DNA from: Mangifera indica
Taxonomy: Eukaryota > Streptophyta > Magnoliopsida > Sapindales > Anacardiaceae
Direction of reading: 5' to 3'
Length of the DNA: 64,000 bases
NCBI RefSeq assembly: GCF_011075055.1
Contig: NW_025401107.1
Span: forward strand, 372,001 to 436,000
Shown: piece by piece, positions 11,599 through 23,041 of the stretch
Layout: each line of letters starts with the position of its first letter
Numbering within the stretch: position 1 is the stretch's first letter
The notes under the pieces: generated by a model
Database searches by the model: none
What the model was told of the DNA's origin: nothing
The model's input: only the letters and a program-made list of their open reading frames with translations
Position numbers and translations under genes: made by a program

Positions 11599-11880
11599 CA
11601 ACAAGCTCATAATCTTCGCCAACAAGATTCAATATTTGAGAATGATTTTTGGCATGCTCACAATCTTCACCGACAAGATCCAATACCTGAGAATGTTCTC
11701 AACAAGTTCACATTTTCCCCAACAATTTTTAAGGCCTGAGAAGGTTATCAAATAAGCTCGTTGTGTCATTGATAACTCCGAGGTCTAAGAAATTTTTATG
11801 ACAACTCACAATCTTGTCAATAGTTTCCAAGGTCTAAGAAATTTTTTCCACAAACTCACTATCTCATTGGTGATATTGTT
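11599..11880. repeat. Degenerate ~50-bp minisatellite
   Basis: Five to six consecutive units of about 49-52 bp follow the pattern CAACAAGCTCA..ATCTTC.CCAACAAGATTCAA...TGAGAAT: units start near 11599, 11651, 11700, 11749 and 11801, with a weaker one at about 11850. Identity between neighbours is moderate. Isolated unit-like words (GACAAGAT, AGGTCTAA) continue to about 12060. Confidence 0.6.
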
Positions 11881-12214
11881 GTGTTGTTGACAAGATCTGA
11901 AGCCTTAGATTTCTAACAAGATATAAGGTCTTGTCAACAATTTTTTAGGTCTAATGAGATTTCAATCACAGAAAGATCATAAATGAATGTTGACAAGATT
12001 TTAGAGAGATTTTTGACCAGCTCTAAGTTCTTACAGGTAATTTCTAAGATCTCTTGTTAGATTTTAATTACCAATGAAGTCATTGGTCACAAAAAATTTG
12101 CTTGAAGGTCACGAAAAAATACTCTAGCTAGATTTGTGCTTAGACACTATGTTTTGTGAAAAAGCTTTTTTTTTTTTTTTCATTATTTTCAATGTTTTAC
12201 AATTTAATGTAAAT

Positions 12215-12420
12215 GTAGAGAGAAAGCAGGAACAAGTTGCTAACAAAAATAAATGTTAGCCACCCAAAGTATAAACAAAAACTATACGTATATACTTTTA
12301 ATATATAATTTGGATACACAAATGATGTATCATCATATGATTGAATGATTTTGAATTAAAAATAAAATAATATCTAATAATATAATAATAACATTATTCA
12401 AGTATAAAAGGGCAACACTC
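12215..12420. repeat. MITE family M, copy 2
   Basis: Contains GATGTATCATCATATGATTG and GAATGATTTTGAATTAAAAA, then ATATCTAATAATAT, the same order as at 7700-7930. Ends carry AGTATAAA / ATAAAAG inverted words. Non-coding. Confidence 0.5.
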
Positions 12421-12819
12421 CTAGGAATAACTTGCCAACCTATTTTGCCTTATTCTAATATACCACAGGCAGCATCTTAGACAACCTCAATAGACAATTA
12501 TGGGAAAAAAAATAGTCTACAAAAAAATAGGGATGTTATACTTTGACACTATCATCTTAGACATCTTAATTTCCTGTTCCAAAAGAATAATAAAATAAGG
12601 ATGTCATGCTCAGCAGATTGCACGTTACCAACTCTAGTGCTAATTTTATATTTCCCCAACTGGGATTGGATATTGACCTAATAAAACAGTTGGTCCAAAT
12701 TAACCGATGATCAAAATGATTGGGCGATGATTGATGTATTACTATTCAAATGAATATTTAAAATAATTTTGTTTGTTTGATTATTAAATATGGATTAAGT
12801 TTAACCAAAATTGAATTTC

Positions 12820-13030
12820 GCCTGTCTAGCGGTTAAGCAATCAACTGTTGTCGGGTTCGGCTCCAAGCAATTGGCTGAATTTAACAAAAAGGAATTTTCC
12901 CTTAAAATATGGTTAAATAAGAAATAACTCAAAGATGGAGTCAAATGAAAAATCAATCCAGTGGTAAATGGCTTGCCCTCTCAAGCATAGGGTTCAAGTC
13001 CCAACTCCAGGGTTTGAGTGGGATAACCCG
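12820..13030 (+). repeat. tRNA-like / SINE-like sequences
   Basis: Two short segments resemble pol III promoters. The one at about 12950-13030 has AGTGGTAAATGG and then GGTTCAAGTCC (about 12990-13000), which fits the B-box consensus GGTTCRANNCC exactly. The one at 12825-12890 has TAGCGGTTAAGC and GGTTCGGCTCC, one mismatch from a B box. Neither folds into a convincing full tRNA by eye, so they are more likely tRNA-derived SINE fragments than functional tRNA genes. Confidence 0.35.
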
Positions 13031-15964
13031 ACGGACCCAAAGTAAATATTTAAATGAAAATCTCAACAAAACAGCATAGACAACCCATTTTGGCATTTCT
13101 AGTTTCCCATTTTCGTACATACTTTCTTTGCATCATTCAAGTACATACCATCATATGATGAATGAAGGGGTGACTTTCACCTTACCCTTAACACATACCA
13201 AGAACACAGGACCGATCATGGGTGCGGAATGGCTACATATTATTTGAGTGCTCAAAAAGGCTTTGAACCCTTTGTAAGGGGAACAATAAGTTAATCCAAG
13301 AACTGCGGTCCTCATCAATGATCATAAAGAAACATGAAAGGAAGTAACTGATACATATGAAGGCCTCAACTTTTTCCAACATGATACTATCTATTAGCAT
13401 ACAACTACGAATCCATAAATTACAATGTGTCATGTACCTGCTCAATCACCTCAGAAATCAACTGTCACACCTTCACCTGCAAAACACTCTCAACTCAGCA
13501 AACACAATCCAAACACGGAAAACACATACACCAGAAACAGTTTTATTTATCCATGGCAGGAATCCCTACAATTACTTCCACTGCATTAACCCGAACAACA
13601 TATGCAACTGACTGAAATAGTAACATGAACAATATCCTGCGGGTCAAGGAGCTAGTCCCTCCCAGTTTTCTTGATACAAATACAAACCTACCCTCATTCC
13701 CCTCAAGCCCTAGCATAAATCCGCTTCTCATTCCTTCTCTTTTTCTTCCAATGTTTTGCTACCATGTTGCTCCAAAACCTTTACAACCTTGAACAAATTT
13801 TCCATGCCACGTGCTGCTCTCTTTCCTTTCTCCTCACATACACCTTGAAGGGCTAACATAATGCTACAAAAATAACTCAAACTTCCTATCAATCAGAAAA
13901 TTGTAGGTCGTCCCACAGAGAGACATTCATTCTTCATAAAGTACATAATCTCAAGCCATTGCTACAAGTGAATGGCAAGATTCATTTGACTCTTACTAAC
14001 TTAATGAGGCCATCCGACATATTTGATTTTTTCCTAGTGTGCTGGGTCGAGGATGAGGTGCCTGAATATATTCATGGAGTTTTGGATTATTTTGGGGAAA
14101 TAGACAATTCAAGAATATGTATCATCATAAAAAAAAAAAAACCACTAAATAAAATGAAATTAATATGCATATAAAGGCAGAGATTTTATTTTTTACAAGC
14201 GACCCCAGTTAAGTCCATGAAAATTTGTGCAAGACAGTATTTTACAGGGGGCAAGAAAACAAGCCATGATCCAAAGCCATGATGCATAAAAAACAAACTG
14301 AATGTAAAATAATCCTGTACAACTTTTTGTGCTGCTCAATCATATATAAAAAGGAATCAAGCATAAGCTAACTGGGAATTAGAGCCATCCTTGTAAATAG
14401 TACAATCCTGAACCACATCCCAAACATGCAATCCTAAAGGTGCAACAAAGGAGTTGTATTTCTTTTTTTAACTCAGAAGAACAAATTATAAAGTCCAGAT
14501 TGCTAAATTCATATATGAAACCTACAACAGTTTGTCATTTTTCGTCTTCAATGAAATGAAACCACAAGTCAAAACAAAATATAAATTCTACATTGTTTTC
14601 TTCTTCCAAGAAATAATATCAAGAATTCAAAATTTAAATTCTTTCTACCATACTTCTTTGTGTTAGCGAAACTCATCAAAAAAGTATACAAAGGTTAGAG
14701 AACCAATGAATAGCAGAAGACACTGAGCTGGGTCGGTAGTGCTCTTAGCTTCCTAGGAATAAGGTGTCTCAAAAGAGCAAGAGAATTGAAGGTAAATATC
14801 TGAGAGAAAACAGAGCAAGTTTATAAGGCTTCAAAGGAAATTGATATTTAAACTAAATTCTATTTAATCTGCCTAAAACCTAAGTGCTAAATTTTATGGC
14901 AAAGATGCGTACTCTTGTGAGATTTTTCAATTGGTATGTCCAAAAACAAAGAAAACAAACCAAAGATTCATCATGACATTACCCATTACTGTGAAATTTC
15001 ATTTCTTGGAGAAGAGAAACAACACACACACACACACTTACCAGTAAAAAAAAAAAAAAAAAAGAAACAAAAATATAAACAGAAAAATTAATATTAACAT
15101 TCCAAGAAGACAGAGGCCTCATCTTCATGAAAATTAAATTGCAGAAATGGTCATCTTGAAAAGGTGATATCCAAAACCATAATTTCCATACTTCAGTTAT
15201 AACAACTTGATCTAAAAGTCAGGGCTGATTTGGACACTTCATTGATGAATGAAAAATACAACCAGGCATTGCATCAGTGCGAAGCATGATTTAAACTTGA
15301 GACACCACCCAATCCCAACGTCAGTGGCATGAATTTCATTTAAACTCATTTATTGCAATAGATGATTGACACACCTAAACTTGGGTTATGGTAAAACCAT
15401 TACATCATTACAGCAATTGTGAATCTCAGACTAATTATAAATTGCTCTCCTATTAGAATTATAAAGGGCCTTCAAAGACATGGGATGAGAAATAGTTCCA
15501 TTTAAAGAGAAAGAAAGCTACTCTGCTATCTAATGGTGCAAAAGAGAATTGCATACTATGCATGATAAAAGAAATCAATTTAACATATGGTTCTTTACTT
15601 CTGTCTTTTTCAGTGTCACATGCACTTTGATGGTTTATTTCCTTTATATTAATAAAAATAGTAACAAATTAAATGAAAAGGTTACAGAGAGATGCACAGA
15701 CTGCATTGAAATATTATTTGAAATGGGCTTGACATATATTTAACAAATATAGTTACAACAACAATTGAAATAAAGAAATCTATATGCATCTCTTATTGAC
15801 TAAAATCTGAACTACACAGATGAGTATACACAAATCTATTTAGAGTACCACAAAATGCAATTAACAATTCTGACCTTTGCAGTTCTTCAGATCACTGCAA
15901 ACACTCCGGCACAACTTACCATTTTTCAGCTAATCAAGCAGGTGAAACTGTTGCAGAAATAAGA
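13031..15964. other. Gene-free stretch downstream of the trihelix gene
   Basis: No frame on either strand has a recognisable domain. It includes a (CA)n at about 15021-15036, a 17-18 base poly-A near 15047-15063, and a poly-A at 14130-14140. Between 13540 and 13740 on the minus strand a 62-codon frame contains an acceptor-like TTGACCCGCAG; it could be untranslated exon of a long transcript but has no protein signature. The 3'UTR of the trihelix gene must lie in the right-hand part (about 15600-15964). Confidence 0.4.
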
Positions 15965-17299
15965 TCATCCATCAACAATGAATTGATCATCTTGATTATC
16001 TCCATCAACCCTAGTGTCTCCATGAACCATTCCATTCACATGGTGCAGATTCTGCATCATTTGTGAAAGGTAATGATTGCTGGCACCGGTATGGTCAGAA
16101 AGCCCTGTTGGATGACCAGTCCACTGGGAAACAATCCCAAGCAACTGGCTAGTGAGGCTTTGTTGTTCATGAAGAATGCGGGCCTGCATCTGACCCATTT
16201 CTGCCCTGTGCTGACTCAACATCTCGTCAATCCTCTTCTTCCATTCAGACCTCCTTCTATTAATCCTATCTTCCCACTCGCTCTCCTGAATCAAGTCTTC
16301 ATCTCTCCTTCTCCTTTCCCTCTCTTCAGTCTCCTTCTCTATAGCTTCCCATTCCTGGATCCTCTGCTGCCTCAACTTCTCCCTAGTCTTCTCTCTCTCC
16401 TCCCTCACCTTCACCCTCTCTTCCCACTTCCGTTCCCATTCCTGCTCAGCCTTTATCCGAAAATTTTCCCTCCTCTGCCTCTCACGCTCTCTTTCTGCCT
16501 CACGATGCTCAAATCGAACCTCCATATCCCTCAACTGCCCCAATTGGCTTGTGAGAAATCCAAATGTCTTCTTCTCCAAGCCCTTCAACAACTTCCTCTT
16601 CTTATTCAAATTAGATCCATTCACCTCAATTTCTTCAAATGCAATAGCATTATCCCCATCTTCCCTCACCCTTTCACTATTACCATTAAAATTCTCTTCT
16701 GCCTCATCACCATCATACTCAAAACCCAAACCCATCACCCCGTTCTCTCCCGCATCAATCCCCGCAAATTCCCCATCTCCTGAATGACCCATTTGCCCAA
16801 ATTCCACAATATCCATCCCATTACCTACCCCCACAAACCCTCCACCATTCTCGCGGTCCTCATTAACAACTGCCAATAAGTCACCACCATTATTGATATT
16901 ATTATTATATGATGCAACATCTCCAAAAACCTCCTTATACCTCAAAAAATTTGACCAATGGGTAAGCCCCTCAACCCAATCAAACTCATCCCCATTACTT
17001 TCCCCACCAACAGAATGATCAACAGACAATTCCGGTTTCTTTATCTTTTGCTTAACTAACAAATACTGGTGCCTCATATTTTGCACCTTCGTGGACACAT
17101 CTTTCCATGTCCATTGCCAAGGAAAGGCCATAGGATCACGAACGTGGTGCACTGAATTCACATACAAAGCAATCGGTTTATATTTCTTCTCACGGGTTTT
17201 CATTTTCACTAGAGTCCCATCTGCAACCATCTCCCCGTATTTTTCTATTAGGGTTTTTTCTTCTGCCTCTGTCCATTTTTTTCTTCTTGGAGGAACCAT
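15965..17299 (-). CDS. Trihelix / Myb-SANT-like DNA-binding transcription factor, 444 aa
   Basis: A single uninterrupted exon encodes 444 residues, starting MVPPRRKKWTEAEEKTLIEK. Residues about 6-88 form a Myb/SANT-like trihelix domain: an aromatic-anchored first helix (W9), a conserved KMKTREKKYKPIALYVNSVH block, the WQWTWKDVS tryptophan-rich turn and the KVQNMRHQYLLVKQKI third helix. A basic stretch near 232-240 (NKKRKLLKG) is a likely nuclear signal. Residues about 253-375 are extremely rich in Glu and Arg with regular hydrophobic spacing, predicting a long coiled coil for dimerisation. Residues 100-225 are acidic, Gly/Asn-rich and probably disordered. From family knowledge it should be a nuclear sequence-specific DNA-binding protein, but target and process cannot be read from sequence. 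The start is the first in-frame ATG and directly precedes the domain. The 236-codon opposite-strand frame is a shadow of the coiled coil. Confidence 0.9.
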   Translation of the reverse strand: MVPPRRKKWTEAEEKTLIEKYGEMVADGTLVKMKTREKKYKPIALYVNSVHHVRDPMAFPWQWTWKDVSTKVQNMRHQYLLVKQKIKKPELSVDHSVGGESNGDEFDWVEGLTHWSNFLRYKEVFGDVASYNNNINNGGDLLAVVNEDRENGGGFVGVGNGMDIVEFGQMGHSGDGEFAGIDAGENGVMGLGFEYDGDEAEENFNGNSERVREDGDNAIAFEEIEVNGSNLNKKRKLLKGLEKKTFGFLTSQLGQLRDMEVRFEHREAERERERQRRENFRIKAEQEWERKWEERVKVREEREKTREKLRQQRIQEWEAIEKETEERERRRRDEDLIQESEWEDRINRRRSEWKKRIDEMLSQHRAEMGQMQARILHEQQSLTSQLLGIVSQWTGHPTGLSDHTGASNHYLSQMMQNLHHVNGMVHGDTRVDGDNQDDQFIVDG

Positions 17300-17480
17300 T
17301 ATTCAACAATACCAATACTGTACTACTAAGAATAGCAATACCAACTACTTGTTTCAATCTAACTCCAAAACAATCACATACTAAGTTATATGGCATCGAA
17401 GAGAAAACAACTGATCAATATTAAGCAGCAAAAGAGCGAGGAAGAGTTTACCTTGAGCTTCAGATTGAGCACGTGATTTT
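17300..17480 (-). promoter_or_regulatory. 5'UTR of the trihelix gene with a probable intron and G-box
   Basis: Reading on the minus strand, CTGAAGCTCAAG/GTAAACTC at about 17450 is a good splice donor, and an AG about 20-30 bases before the ATG (for example TAGTACAG near 17320) can act as acceptor. A leader intron of about 130 bp is therefore likely, common in plant regulatory genes. A palindromic G-box core CACGTG lies at 17471-17476, just outside the donor. It could be a bZIP/bHLH site or lie within the transcribed leader. The transcription start is not fixed. Confidence 0.45.
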
Positions 17481-18087
17481 AAAAAAAAAGCTTTGGAGGA
17501 ATTATAAGAGTATAGAGAGGTTCGTGGAGGGAGATTTTCAGAGGAAAATTGAGAAAGTTTAGGAATCCAAGGGAAAGTGAAATCTGGGAGATTGGTAATT
17601 TAAAATTAAAAAAAAAAAAATTGAATAAACCCCATGCGTATAATTAAGGGATATAAATTAAATTGTCCATATTTCATAGGTCATAAACAAGATTATCCGT
17701 AATTTTGTGGTATAAAAAAATATCCAAATTTTTAAAGAGTTTAACAAAATTGTCATAAATATTCAAAGAAAATACCAAAAATGTCATTTTTTGTTCTATA
17801 TAAATCATAACCCTATAATGTTTTAACGTATAAAATTTTACTTGTTATCTAGGAGAGATTTCAAGGGAGAAAAAAAGTTAGTAATTATGATTTTAGAGCC
17901 AGTGGAAAAAAATTCTAATTATGAGCATTTATGATTCATAATCATAAACTAAGTCAAATAGAGACATAATAAGTAAAATTAAACATAAATTAACTAATAA
18001 AATAGAAATAAAAATAGATTTTTAATGGGTCGCTTTTACTGTTTAGAGGGATTCATGATGTATTGACATATTGTGATTGAGTACTAG
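17481..18087. other. Upstream flank of the trihelix gene
   Basis: AT-rich, no gene. It must include the trihelix promoter, but no unambiguous TATA box is visible on the minus strand. The sequence GAGTACTAG at 18079-18087 is the left copy of a target-site duplication. Confidence 0.4.
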
Positions 18088-18752
18088 ACCTAGCAAACGG
18101 TCGGTTTGGGTTAGGTGCAAGTCTAGTCAGGCTGATACGGGTGTGGATCGAAAACGACTTAAGTTATACAGATAATTTCTAAAACCTCTACTTGGCCCTG
18201 TAGGTATTGGTTGACCTATGGATTATTCATTAATATTAATTTCTCACTATTTATTTATTTATATTATTTTAATATATTCATTTCATAATTTTTAATATTT
18301 TTCTCTTCAAATACATAAGTATTTCGTGGGGAAATGAAAGATTACCTCAAATTATAAAAAAATGTTTTCTATAGATCTAAAAAGTATTATTATTGAACAT
18401 GGAATAATATTTATAACAAAGTTTTTAGTGATCATATTTTTTAAATTTGTTTTCAACACAACAAATTTTTTAATTTTATGGTAGATTTGAGTTTATTTCA
18501 TGTCTAGAGAAGAGAAAATATGTGAAATTTGTGTTAGGTGTGTTATAAAGTTGATGTTAAAGAGGAAGAAAAAAATAAATAGAAAAAAAAAATAATAAGT
18601 GACTTGTGGCTATCCACACCACAAGTATACTTGACCCGCTCACAAAAACTCATTACTTACGAATATGAGTCCAAAAATCTAAAACTCATACCTATTTTTA
18701 AATGAGTTACCCGAAAACCTGTAGATAACCTATCCGTTTTGTCAAATCAATG
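18088..18752. mobile_element. 665-bp MITE with 9-bp target-site duplication (hAT or Mutator type)
   Basis: Flanked by identical GAGTACTAG at 18079-18087 and 18753-18761. The ends are imperfect inverted repeats: left ACCTAGCAAACGGTCGGTTT, right AACCTATCCGTTTTGTCA (TGACAAAACGGATAGGTT on the other strand). The interior carries GGTCGGTTTGGGTTAGG and, in inverse sense, GAGTTACCCGAAAACC, giving long-range self-complementarity. No transposase frame. Eight or nine matching bases fit hAT (8) or Mutator-like (9) integration. Confidence 0.75.
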
Positions 18753-18761
18753 GAGTACTAG

Positions 18762-19149
18762 TATATTGTGTAATTGACTAGTCATCTAGACAAGATTGTC
18801 CATGGTACATGTGGGCTAGTCCCAAAAATTCACTTGATTCAATAGATCTTAAGCATAATGTTTAATTTATGGATGTGTTTGGGTTGCACCTGGATGGATT
18901 AGGTTGTGATTATCTTCTTGAGTTTGCAAGTATTACTTTTTTAATTACATGTGCCTACTACATGGAAAAAGCTTTTTATTTCAACAAATAATAAGAAGAG
19001 TAAATTGATGTGGCAATTGTGTTCTTTTAAGTTTTAACATATAATCTCCTTCAATTATCTAATTTATTTTTTATTTAAAAATCGTCAAGCAATCTAAAAC
19101 ATATCCATTTGAATAAACGACTTTGTATACAAAGTATTATCCTAATAAA
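18762..19149. other. Intergenic, nothing recognised
   Basis: AT-rich with no coding or structural signal that I can support. Confidence 0.4.
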
Positions 19150-19340
19150 AATATTTATGTGTATTGAGTAATGTTATCTACACCCAATATTGAGTACACA
19201 TTCTTATATCTAAATAATATATTATCATATGATTGAAGGTTACTTAATTTTTAATTTAAAATCACTTTATCACCTAAATACCAATTAGGTAATAAAAAAT
19301 AGGTACACATAATGTTATGGTTTTGCATAATGTAGGCGTG
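19150..19340. repeat. MITE family M, copy 3
   Basis: Inverted ends TTATCTACACC (left) and GGTACACATAA (right). The core ATATTATCATATGATTGAAG followed by TTTAAAATCACTTTATCACC matches the family order seen at 7700 and 12215. Non-coding. Confidence 0.5.
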
Positions 19341-20084
19341 TGACAATGAGATGTTAATAGATGACTTAGTTAATTAAAAAATATATTTTTTTAAAAAATT
19401 TGCTTATACTTTCTTAACAAAATTTTTTTCATTATACCTTTCTAACCAAAACCCAAATTTTATACCCAATATGCCTTTACCACCAACCTTATCAACCCTA
19501 GTCTCCTTCACCATTTTTCATTAAAAAAATAGCATAGTTAAACACATAAAAGTGAGGTTACTTTTTCCAACAAGATTATCATATTCTAAGTAAGTTTCTT
19601 TACTCAGTCTATATCAAACATAAGAACTTTCCTTGTTTTATGTTAATGTTCAAAGTTTCAAACAAATTATAATGAAATCTTGATGTTTTTGATAAGATGT
19701 GATTTTATTTTTTGTACTTTCAAACATAAATTAGTTGCAAGACTATTAGGTAAGTATTATCTGCGTTAGTGTCCAAGTAGAACAGGTTTAGTGTTCAAAT
19801 CAAATAAAATACAAAATGGCATACCGGTAAGTGGTTGTGCATGTAAAAGGGTATGTGGCTATGTATGTGTATGTATGCGAGTGGACAAGTGTGCAGGCAA
19901 ACGGGTATGGGGGTGGGCAGTTTGGACCAAAATTCAAAATTTCAAACTATTAGACAGTATTAGGCTGTATCATAAATGAGGCAATCAAGATTCAAAAGGT
20001 AAGAAAAACTTCCACTCTAGAGGATCCAAAAGAAACAAGAAGGGCAAAAGACCGAGATAAGTAGCCACGATAAGTGGATCAGCC

Positions 20085-20215
20085 GAGGCATGATGACCCT
20101 CCTTTGCGTCATAGGTGTGGCCATAAACATACTAGTGATTGTTCAAAGCAGAGGTTATGTTACCTATGCAAGCAACTAGGTCACTTCACTTGAAAGTATA
20201 ATATAGCAATACTAA
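20085..20215 (+). pseudogene. Gag zinc knuckle of element 2
   Basis: Frame reads CYLCKQLGHFT then a stop where the last cysteine region should follow. This is a CX2CX4H nucleic-acid binding knuckle with the fourth ligand lost. An upstream RRCGHKHTSDC segment is the variant first knuckle. In intact relatives this part of Gag packages the element RNA. Confidence 0.7.
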
Positions 20216-20304
20216 CCCCCATTCAACAGACTGTTAGGAGAGGTCAACCTAGGGTTTTTATAGCCACTTAGACTTAGGTTAAGGCCATCCCATCTATAGT
20301 GATG

Positions 20305-20929
20305 GGTCAGTTAATTTTTCATTATTCTTCGTTGTATGTTCTAATCGTTTCTAGTGTCACCACAGTTTTATTTCTCGTGGTATGGTTAAGAGATTAAGAT
20401 TAGAACCTAAACTTGTTGAGAATATTTGTATTAAAATGTCTAATAAAGATAGGTTATGAGTAATCAGATGCTGTTGAGTGAGATAGTAACTTTGAGAGGC
20501 TGAGAGTTGGCCTTAGATCTAATTGTATTTGACATGTTTGACTTTAATGTGATTTGGGATATGGACCTCTTAAGTCAATATAGAGTTGAGATCGACTATA
20601 AGAAGAAGAATGTTCAGTTTCATCGAGATGATGGTAATGAATTTAATTTTGGTGAAAGTCATGTACTTAATATGATCATTAGTAGTGTTAAAACAAGAAA
20701 AATGTTGAGTAAGAGATGTACGAGTTATTTGACGCACGTTGTGAGTAAAGTAGATGGTTCAATCTTGAGTTTGCAAGATACTCTCATTATGTATGAGTTT
20801 CAGGATATGTTTCTTGATAATTTCTCAAGGTTGGCACTTGAAAGAAAGGTTGAGTTTAACATTGAGTTAGCTTCAAGGATAGTGCTTATTTTTAAAGTAC
20901 CATATATAATGGCCCCAACCAAATACTAG
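20305..20929 (+). pseudogene. Protease remnant and PR-RT linker of element 2
   Basis: Around 20320-20400 a SFISRGMVKRLRLEP stretch matches the region just after the aspartic protease active site, but the DSGAT motif itself is not readable. The open frame 20507-20929 (140 codons) then carries the typical linker: DLIVFDMFDFNVIWDMDLLS, a cysteine/lysine segment (SKRCTSYLTHVV) and the EFQDMFLDNFSRL entry of the reverse transcriptase. It would lie between protease and polymerase in the polyprotein. Not independently functional. Confidence 0.8.
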
Positions 20930-21600
20930 GAATTTAAGAAACAATTACAATAGAGTTTCTAGATAGTGGTTTCATCAAACCAAGCCATTCACTTTAGTGC
21001 ACACCGATCTTTTTTGTAAAAAAGAATGATGGGTTGATGTGCATGTGCATTAATTACAGAGAGTTGAATAAGGTGACGGTAAAAAATAAGTATACATTAT
21101 TGAGGATTGATTTTGATTATTGAAAAATGAATTAATATTTTCTAAAATTGACTTGAGATTTGTGTATCATCAAGTCTAGGTGGTCGAGAAAGACATTCTA
21201 AAACTATTTTCAAGACAAGATATAGGTACTATGAGTTTGTAATGATACCCTTTAGTTTGAATAATGTTCTAATAATCTTCTTGGACCTAATTAATAAGAT
21301 GTTCTAGGATTGTCTTAACAAATTTATCGTGGTGTTTATTAACAATATTTTGGTGTATTCTAGGACTCTAGAAAAACACGTGTAGGCACTTGAGATTTAT
21401 GTTTTAAAGGCTTTGAGATAAGTAGTTCTATATTAAGTTCTCCAAATGTGAGTTTTGATAGGATTATGTGGTATTTCTAGAACATATTGTGTCAGTTAAT
21501 GGTATCTCAGTGGACTCGAGTAAGATTAAAGTTGTGTTGGAGTGATACAGATCCAAGATTACTAAGAAGTTCTAAAGTTTCCTAAGATTAACAAGGTACC
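20930..21600 (+). pseudogene. Reverse transcriptase of element 2, catalytic Asp pair lost
   Basis: Recognisable blocks in order: SGFIKPSHS-type entry (about 20960), [20 protein letters not shown] (about 21005-21065, block with [11 protein letters not shown] following), QDIGTMSL-type region, and KFIVVFINNILVYSRTLEKH near 21320-21380. The polymerase box that is normally (F/Y)(I/V)DDILVYS reads INNILVYS here: both catalytic aspartates are asparagine codons (AAC AAT). Several stops and frameshifts interrupt the frame. Reverse transcription by this copy is therefore excluded on two grounds. Confidence 0.85.
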
Positions 21601-21649
21601 ATCGATGGTTCATAGAGGGCTTTGCTAAGTTGACATGATCATTGATTGA

Positions 21650-22130
21650 GTGATGGTCTGATTCTTGTGAGAGGAATTTTTAAGAGCTGAAGAGGAGATT
21701 GACTTCGACACTAATTTTAGCATTACCAACTGAGGGAGAACAATATGACTTATATATAGATGTTTCTCACTATGGTTTGAGAGCTATGTTAATGCAAAAA
21801 GATAAGGTAATTGCATATGCCTCTCAACAGCTTAAGGACTATGAGACTCAATACCTAACTCATTAGTTGGAGTTAGTCATAGTTATGTTTCATTTGAAAA
21901 TCTGGTAGCATTACTTATATGGAGTCAAGCATAGTGTGTACATAGATCATAAAAGTTTAAAATATTTTTTCACCTAAAAGGATTTGAGTATGAGAGAAAA
22001 GACAGGGTTAAAGCTAGTAAAAGATTATTATTGTGATATTAGATACCATCCGAGTAAGACCAATGTTATGGTAGACGTTTTAAGTATAAAAGTGGTTTTG
22101 TCTCAAATCACTACTTGTAGGGAGTTATAA
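21650..22130 (+). pseudogene. RNase H domain of element 2
   Basis: Blocks: NFQELKRRLTSTLILALP, YDLYIDVSHYGLRAMLMQKD (the first Asp of the catalytic set is present), IAYASQQLKDYETQY, HYLYGVKHSVYIDHKSLKYF (second Asp), and LVKDYYCDIRYHPSKTNVM. Stops replace several tryptophan and glutamine codons (TGG to TAG, CAG to TAG), the usual signature of methylated-cytosine decay. Confidence 0.85.
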
Positions 22131-22379
22131 TAGGAATTAGTAAGAGAGCAGATTGATCTAGTTTTTAATAAGATGGTTGGATTGAGGATTTAGTTAACTC
22201 TTTTGGATAAGATTCGTGTGACTCAATTGGTCGATGTATGATGTTTACAAGTAAGGCAGAGAGTTACTGAGGGTACTGAGGCAGAGTTTTATGTGACTAA
22301 TGAGTGTTAAGGTTCCATGACAGGGTTTATGTTCCCTATGATATTGATTTAAGGAGTGGGATTCTCATAGAGGCTTATA

Positions 22380-23030
22380 GTTTTCTTTACACTACCCATT
22401 ATGGGAGTGTAAAAATGTAATAGGACTTGAAGAGGTTATTTTGGTGGTCTGACATGAAAAAGATGTAACTGGTTTTTTTGCCATATATTTGGTGAGTCAA
22501 TAGGTTAAATTAAGCATTAGAGACCATTTGGTTTATTGTAACCTCTAAGTATTCTTGAGTAGAAATAAGAGCACATCTCTATGGACTTCGTGGTCAGATT
22601 ATCAAGGGTCAGAGCTAGATATAATGTTTTATGGGTCATCATAGACATATTTCATCTCAGTTAAGGATAGTACCAATGGTAATCAGTTAGGTTAGTTATA
22701 TGCTAGAGAGATTGTGAGACTTCATATATGTCTAATACAATCATGTTAGATAAAGACACAAGATTTGTTTAAGCATTCTAATAGAGTTAGTAAAGGTCTA
22801 TGGGTACAAGATTAGCATTCAGTACCAATTATAATCCCTAGACTGATGGGTAGACCAAAAGGGTAAATTCGGTGATTGAGAACATGTTGAGAGTATGTTG
22901 TATGGATTGAGGAGCGATTTGGATCGATATGTTACTGTTGAGACACTTTATGGAAGAAAGTGCAAATTACCTCTTCATTAGGATGAAATAGGTGAGATAG
23001 ATGCTTTCACTCAAGCCTTGGGGTCAAAGA
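22380..23030 (+). pseudogene. Integrase core of element 2, heavily decayed
   Basis: Only fragments can be read: HYGSVKM then a DLKRLFWWSDMKKM block (zinc-binding region; HHCC ligands mostly lost), a region equivalent to EHISMDFVVGLP in a shifted frame near 22570, and TVETLYGRKCKLPLH near 22925-22980, the conserved segment after the DDE domain. Multiple frameshifts. Confidence 0.75.
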
Positions 23031-23041
23031 TGATTTAGTGG

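Noticed and set aside
16073..16783. 236-codon open frame on the plus strand, Pro/Leu/Phe-rich
   Set aside because: It is the complement of the Glu/Arg-rich coiled coil of the trihelix gene. Such codons give long shadow frames, and no domain is visible.
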